Assembly (NCBI GenBank): GCA_016287875.1
Contig: JAEEXQ010000004.1
Span: 18,187-82,186, forward strand
Reading direction: 5' to 3'
DNA length: 64,000 bases
Source: Bacteroidales bacterium
GTDB lineage: Bacteria; Bacteroidota; Bacteroidia; Bacteroidales; UBA932
The translations under genes were made by a program, and so were the position numbers. Below the pieces are notes generated by a model, which worked only from the letters and a program-made list of their open reading frames with translations, ran no database searches and was not told the DNA's origin. Positions within the stretch are counted from its first letter, which is position 1. Every line of letters begins with the position of its first letter. This document shows, in pieces, positions 60,328 to 64,000 of the stretch.

Positions 60328-62157
60328 TTATTCGAAGATTATATGAGATACTACAGGCACATGGTCAGAAGGCATTATTGTCTCGCCATTGTATACATAG
60401 GTATTCCTTACCGTCCTGTACGACTTTGCCCTTAGGTTCTGGGTAGTACCGTTATGTATGAAGATATGGTCGATACGACTCCACTTGGACTTCATATAAT
60501 CGATGCTTTCCTCGTACGAATGCGTCCTTCCTGTCTGGGTTCCGGGGAATTGGCGGTAGAACTCGGCAAGATTGCCATCATCCTTAAGCTGGTCATACAC
60601 ATCCGTCCAATAATTGGTAAGTTGGGTATAGACTGAATTGCCAGAGGCCACATTCATGTCGCCGACACAGATTTGAGGCTGCCCGGCGAACTCACTGGTA
60701 ACAAAGTTGACAAGGCTTGTAGCTGCTTCGGACTGATGCTCCTGCCCTTTAGTAGGCAGATGAGTCACGAAGAACATAAACACCTTCCCCGACTGATTGT
60801 GACGGAAACGAGCATACACGCAGGTCCTGGCAGGGCTGTTGGTGTTATTGTATGCATCCTTCGCATGTATATAGTAATCTCCACTAGTATCGTCAAACCA
60901 CACATAATCATAATTCAAAAGAGTCAAAGTAGAGCTATTATAGGCGAAACCATTTGCATATACGAAGGACAGCGAATAACTATAACCATCCCAAAGACTC
61001 CAACTCCTTTTGATCTTTTCAGGGTTATCTAGTTCCCACGAGTAACTGTTGCTCAATCCGGCAGACTGGGCCATAGTTCTCAGGCCATAGGTTCCATTGG
61101 AACTAAAATCTTCATCAATTTCATTAAAACCTATGATGTCCGCCCTTGTCTCCACGATAGCTTCACCAAGAGCGCTGCGAACCGCGGGGATGTCGAGAAA
61201 CATATGGGGAGCATAACACTCATTACTTTCACGGGAACCCTGGTTGAAAACATTGTAAGTAGCCACGGTAATCCCCACCGGAGATCCGGAGGGCGTGCCG
61301 CCGTTTATCGCAGAAAGGTCCCCGGGGGTGAGTATGTCCTCGGATGTGCCTGCGGCAAAAGAACGCACCGGCATAGTGATGATCTGGCCTGCATCCAGTT
61401 TCATCCCGGTTTCCCAGAACTTTAGGCGCATGGGAGCGCCATCCTCGGCATACAAGAGAGCTTCCAACCCGGACTTGTAGTCCTGGGCAGGGATTGCTAT
61501 ATAGAAATACTTGTCGGTATCGGAAAGAAGCTGCCCTTTGCAATCATAGACCAGCGTACCCTCCTTTCCACCGGAGAACTTGCCGGTAAAGGCGGGGCCA
61601 TCTTCCTCGAGCATGAAATCCCCGAACAGTTTTTCGTCCCCGAGGCTGTTGAGTTCTATCCTGTCCAAGCTGGCGTTTCCGTTGACGGCAAAGCGGATGA
61701 ATCCGCAGAAATGCTTCATGGACACGCCAAGACTGCTGCCGGACTCTACCGCCGTGCCATAAGCGGCGGCAGCGGCGCTGTCATAGGAATCCTCCGCATA
61801 AACTTGCCGGGAAGGCAGGGAAATCACATCTGCTTTATCGCTCGCGGGATAAAGCACTTTGTAAGGACGGGGAATGTACCCCTCGAGAGTGAAGGAGGCC
61901 TGAGTCTTCCCGTCGGCGACGGACGACAGGGCATTGGAGCGGATTCCGTTGATGGAAATCTTATCACCGGAATGCCATACGACATCGAGTTCCGCCGAAC
62001 CACTGTAAGGGCCGTAAACGGGCTTGACTTCAGTAGCCGACAATGAAACATCGAGAGTGAGAGATTGGTCGCTGCGTTGTTCGACCGAACAGGAGCACAA
62101 CAGCCCGGCCACGATAGCAAGGGCCGGACCACATTTTTTAAAAATGTAATTAATCAT
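60328..62157 (-). CDS. Lipoprotein with N-terminal fimbrillin-like domain and C-terminal endonuclease/exonuclease/phosphatase domain
   Basis: VATYNVFNQGS, IIGFNEIDEDF, ICVGDMNVASG, SRIDHIFIHNG, PSDHVPVVSHI; ORF track start 62178, 62157 preferred for signal peptide. Confidence 0.85.
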   Translation of the reverse strand: MINYIFKKCGPALAIVAGLLCSCSVEQRSDQSLTLDVSLSATEVKPVYGPYSGSAELDVVWHSGDKISINGIRSNALSSVADGKTQASFTLEGYIPRPYKVLYPASDKADVISLPSRQVYAEDSYDSAAAAAYGTAVESGSSLGVSMKHFCGFIRFAVNGNASLDRIELNSLGDEKLFGDFMLEEDGPAFTGKFSGGKEGTLVYDCKGQLLSDTDKYFYIAIPAQDYKSGLEALLYAEDGAPMRLKFWETGMKLDAGQIITMPVRSFAAGTSEDILTPGDLSAINGGTPSGSPVGITVATYNVFNQGSRESNECYAPHMFLDIPAVRSALGEAIVETRADIIGFNEIDEDFSSNGTYGLRTMAQSAGLSNSYSWELDNPEKIKRSWSLWDGYSYSLSFVYANGFAYNSSTLTLLNYDYVWFDDTSGDYYIHAKDAYNNTNSPARTCVYARFRHNQSGKVFMFFVTHLPTKGQEHQSEAATSLVNFVTSEFAGQPQICVGDMNVASGNSVYTQLTNYWTDVYDQLKDDGNLAEFYRQFPGTQTGRTHSYEESIDYMKSKWSRIDHIFIHNGTTQNLRAKSYRTVRNTYVYNGETIMPSDHVPVVSHIIFE

Positions 62158-62251
62158 AGTGTTATCGTTTCCCTCCATCGGAGGTGGTATAGCTGGTTAA
62201 AACTGCCTACCAAATATAAGGAAAAAATGAGGAGATCACTATGGGAAAAAG

Positions 62252-62277
62252 AAAAAAGCCGGCAGTCTGCCGGCTTT
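62252..62277 (-). terminator. Intrinsic terminator downstream of tRNA-Pro
   Basis: AAAGCCGGCAGTCTGCCGGCTTT palindrome followed on minus strand by T run. Confidence 0.8.
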
Positions 62278-62278
62278 G

Positions 62279-62351
62279 TCTGGATGAAAGGACTTGAACC
62301 TTCGACCTCCTGGTCCCTAACCAGGTGCGCTACCAACTGCGCCACATCCAG
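62279..62351 (-). tRNA. tRNA-Pro (anticodon AGG)
   Basis: CTGGATG/CATCCAG acceptor, D stem GCGC/GCGC, anticodon arm CCTGG-TTAGGGA-CCAGG, T arm GAAGG-TTCAAGT-CCTTT; A73 and G72 as in bacterial tRNA-Pro. Confidence 0.9.
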
Positions 62352-62363
62352 AATTTGGGATTG

Positions 62364-62393
62364 CAAAGTTAGTAAAATTTTTGATACTCCAAA
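62364..62393 (-). promoter_or_regulatory. Promoter of tRNA-Pro (TTTG-N18-TAACTTTG)
   Basis: Minus strand TTTG (62393-62390), 18-nt spacer, TAACTTTG (62371-62364), just upstream of the tRNA. Confidence 0.65.
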
Positions 62394-62453
62394 CATAAAT
62401 GGCAAGAATTTTGAGTCAGGGAACAAAGCGTACTAAAATTTCATTTATCCTTT

Positions 62454-64000
62454 ATGAGAAAAGTTGGTTTACTCGCGTGCTTGCTCACGCTGACCCTCTT
62501 CTCGGCATACGCCGGGGAGGGCTTCCTGAAAGGAGCAATCCTTAAGATTGATATGAAGGATGTGGTTGCCGAACGTGGAGGCAGCAACTATAACCTTACT
62601 CTTTCAGGAATCAAATCATCCTCCTATGTTTCTCTCCTCTCTCTTGAAAGGGCCATAAAGAAAGCAGCCGAAGACAAGGACATCGCGATGATCTACATCA
62701 ACACGGACAAGTTTTCCGCAGGCCTGGCTCCTATGGAAGAAGTCCGCAGCTACCTCAAGGGCTTCAGCAAGGCGGGCAAACCGGTAATCGCGTACGGCAC
62801 CTCCTTCGGTAACGGCTCGTATTATATCGCGTCCGTAGCCGACCGCGTGTTCCTCTACCCTACCGGAGGAGCTGCCATCAATGGCCTCAGTTCCACCCAA
62901 TACTTTCTGAAGGATGCTCTCGACACCTTGGGAATCGGAGTACAGCTAATACGCCACGGCAAATACAAATCCGCCGGCGAAATGTACATACGCAACGACA
63001 TCTCCCCCGAGAACCGTGAACAATACGAGGTTATGTTGGACTCCATCTGGGGCAGCATACTCGACGAAATCGCCGAATCCAGAGGCATCTCCGTGGACGA
63101 TCTGAGGAACTGGATAGAGAATCTGGAGATCGGTAAGGGACAGACCCTCGTGGACAAGGGCCTCGTGGACGGACTCAAATACCGCGACGAGATGGAACAG
63201 TATCTCTGCCATCTATTCGGCACTACGGAGCCGTCCGAAGTAAAGACCGTTGACATAAAGAATTATATGAAGAAACTGAAAGATGGTCCTTCATCCAAGA
63301 AGATTGCCGTCGTCTACGCCAACGGCGAAATAGGCGAGGGCCGTTCAGTCGGAGAAAAGGTCGCCAACGAAATAGCCAAGGTCCGTCGTGATTCCACTGT
63401 CAAGGCCGTGGTATTCCGCGTCAACTCCCCCGGCGGAGAGGTTACGGCTTCGGACATCATTCGTCGCGAAATCGAGTTGCTCAAGAAGTACAAGCCCGTC
63501 ATCGCCAGTTACGGCTCGTATGCAGCATCGGGAGGATACCTGATTTCCGCGGGCTGCGACAAGATCTTCGTGGACAAGACCACCCTTACCGGCTCGATCG
63601 GCGTATTCGGAATGTTCTACAATGTGGGCGGAGCGATCAAGCAGAACCTCAAGGTCAACCCCGTACAGATAGGGACCGGCAAGCATAGCACAATGATGAC
63701 CGGGATGTACCCTCTCTCCGAAGAAGAGCAGGCTTGGTGCCAGGATAAAATCGAAAAAGTATATGACGATTTCGTGACCGTGGTTTCTGAAGGCCGAAAC
63801 ATCTCGAAGGAATATGTAGATTCCATCGCCCAGGGAAGGGTCTGGACCGGTAAGGATGCCATAGACATCAAGCTGGCCGACGAGACCGGAACCATACTCG
63901 AAGCTGTGGAGTATGCTGCCAAGATCAGCAATCTGAAGAAATACAGCATAGTCTCCTACCCCAGGAAAAAGAGTTTCAAGGAGCAGCTCCTTGACAAGGA
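62454..64000 (+). CDS. sppA: Signal peptide peptidase SppA (67K type), 3' end outside window
   Basis: Translation from 62454: MRKVGLLACLLTLTLFSAYAGEGFLKGAI...AVVFRVNSPGGEVTASDIIRREIELLKKYKPVIASYGSYAASGGYLISAGCDKIF; not in ORF track because it runs off the edge. Confidence 0.93.
   Translation, partial: MRKVGLLACLLTLTLFSAYAGEGFLKGAILKIDMKDVVAERGGSNYNLTLSGIKSSSYVSLLSLERAIKKAAEDKDIAMIYINTDKFSAGLAPMEEVRSYLKGFSKAGKPVIAYGTSFGNGSYYIASVADRVFLYPTGGAAINGLSSTQYFLKDALDTLGIGVQLIRHGKYKSAGEMYIRNDISPENREQYEVMLDSIWGSILDEIAESRGISVDDLRNWIENLEIGKGQTLVDKGLVDGLKYRDEMEQYLCHLFGTTEPSEVKTVDIKNYMKKLKDGPSSKKIAVVYANGEIGEGRSVGEKVANEIAKVRRDSTVKAVVFRVNSPGGEVTASDIIRREIELLKKYKPVIASYGSYAASGGYLISAGCDKIFVDKTTLTGSIGVFGMFYNVGGAIKQNLKVNPVQIGTGKHSTMMTGMYPLSEEEQAWCQDKIEKVYDDFVTVVSEGRNISKEYVDSIAQGRVWTGKDAIDIKLADETGTILEAVEYAAKISNLKKYSIVSYPRKKSFKEQLLDK

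Overview
The window is a dense, AT-promoter/GC-coding chromosomal segment that looks like Bacteroidales. Supporting signs are TAnnTTTG promoter elements, a general lack of Shine-Dalgarno sites, serine palmitoyltransferase, GSCFA, DUF4301, glutamine synthetase III and Na+-translocating methylmalonyl-CoA decarboxylase. Genus is not determinable by eye. I support about 51 CDS (two partial at the edges), one tRNA-Pro(AGG), several intrinsic terminators and several non-coding repeat/palindrome elements. Most of the window is housekeeping: gyrB, clpX/clpP/tig, recF, pdxB, nth, ftsE, glnS, glnA3, sppA. The most interesting parts are: (1) a REP-associated tyrosine transposase (RAYT/Y1-HUH) bracketed by two 88-nt direct copies of a double-hairpin palindromic repeat and preceded by an atypically strong Shine-Dalgarno; (2) two further palindromic elements, one with 16-bp perfect terminal inverted repeats between genes and one apparently inserted in frame in the linker of a biotin carrier protein; (3) a tdh/clpX terminator whose loop holds both stop codons; (4) a translationally coupled glycan operon (flippase, FrhB-like, pyruvyltransferase, GT2, GH89, DUF819, acyltransferase); (5) two adjacent lipoproteins sharing an N-terminal fimbrillin-like domain but carrying different C-terminal modules; (6) a serine palmitoyltransferase plus SDR pair, probably the first two sphingolipid steps. 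All family calls come from reading the translations; no database search was run.
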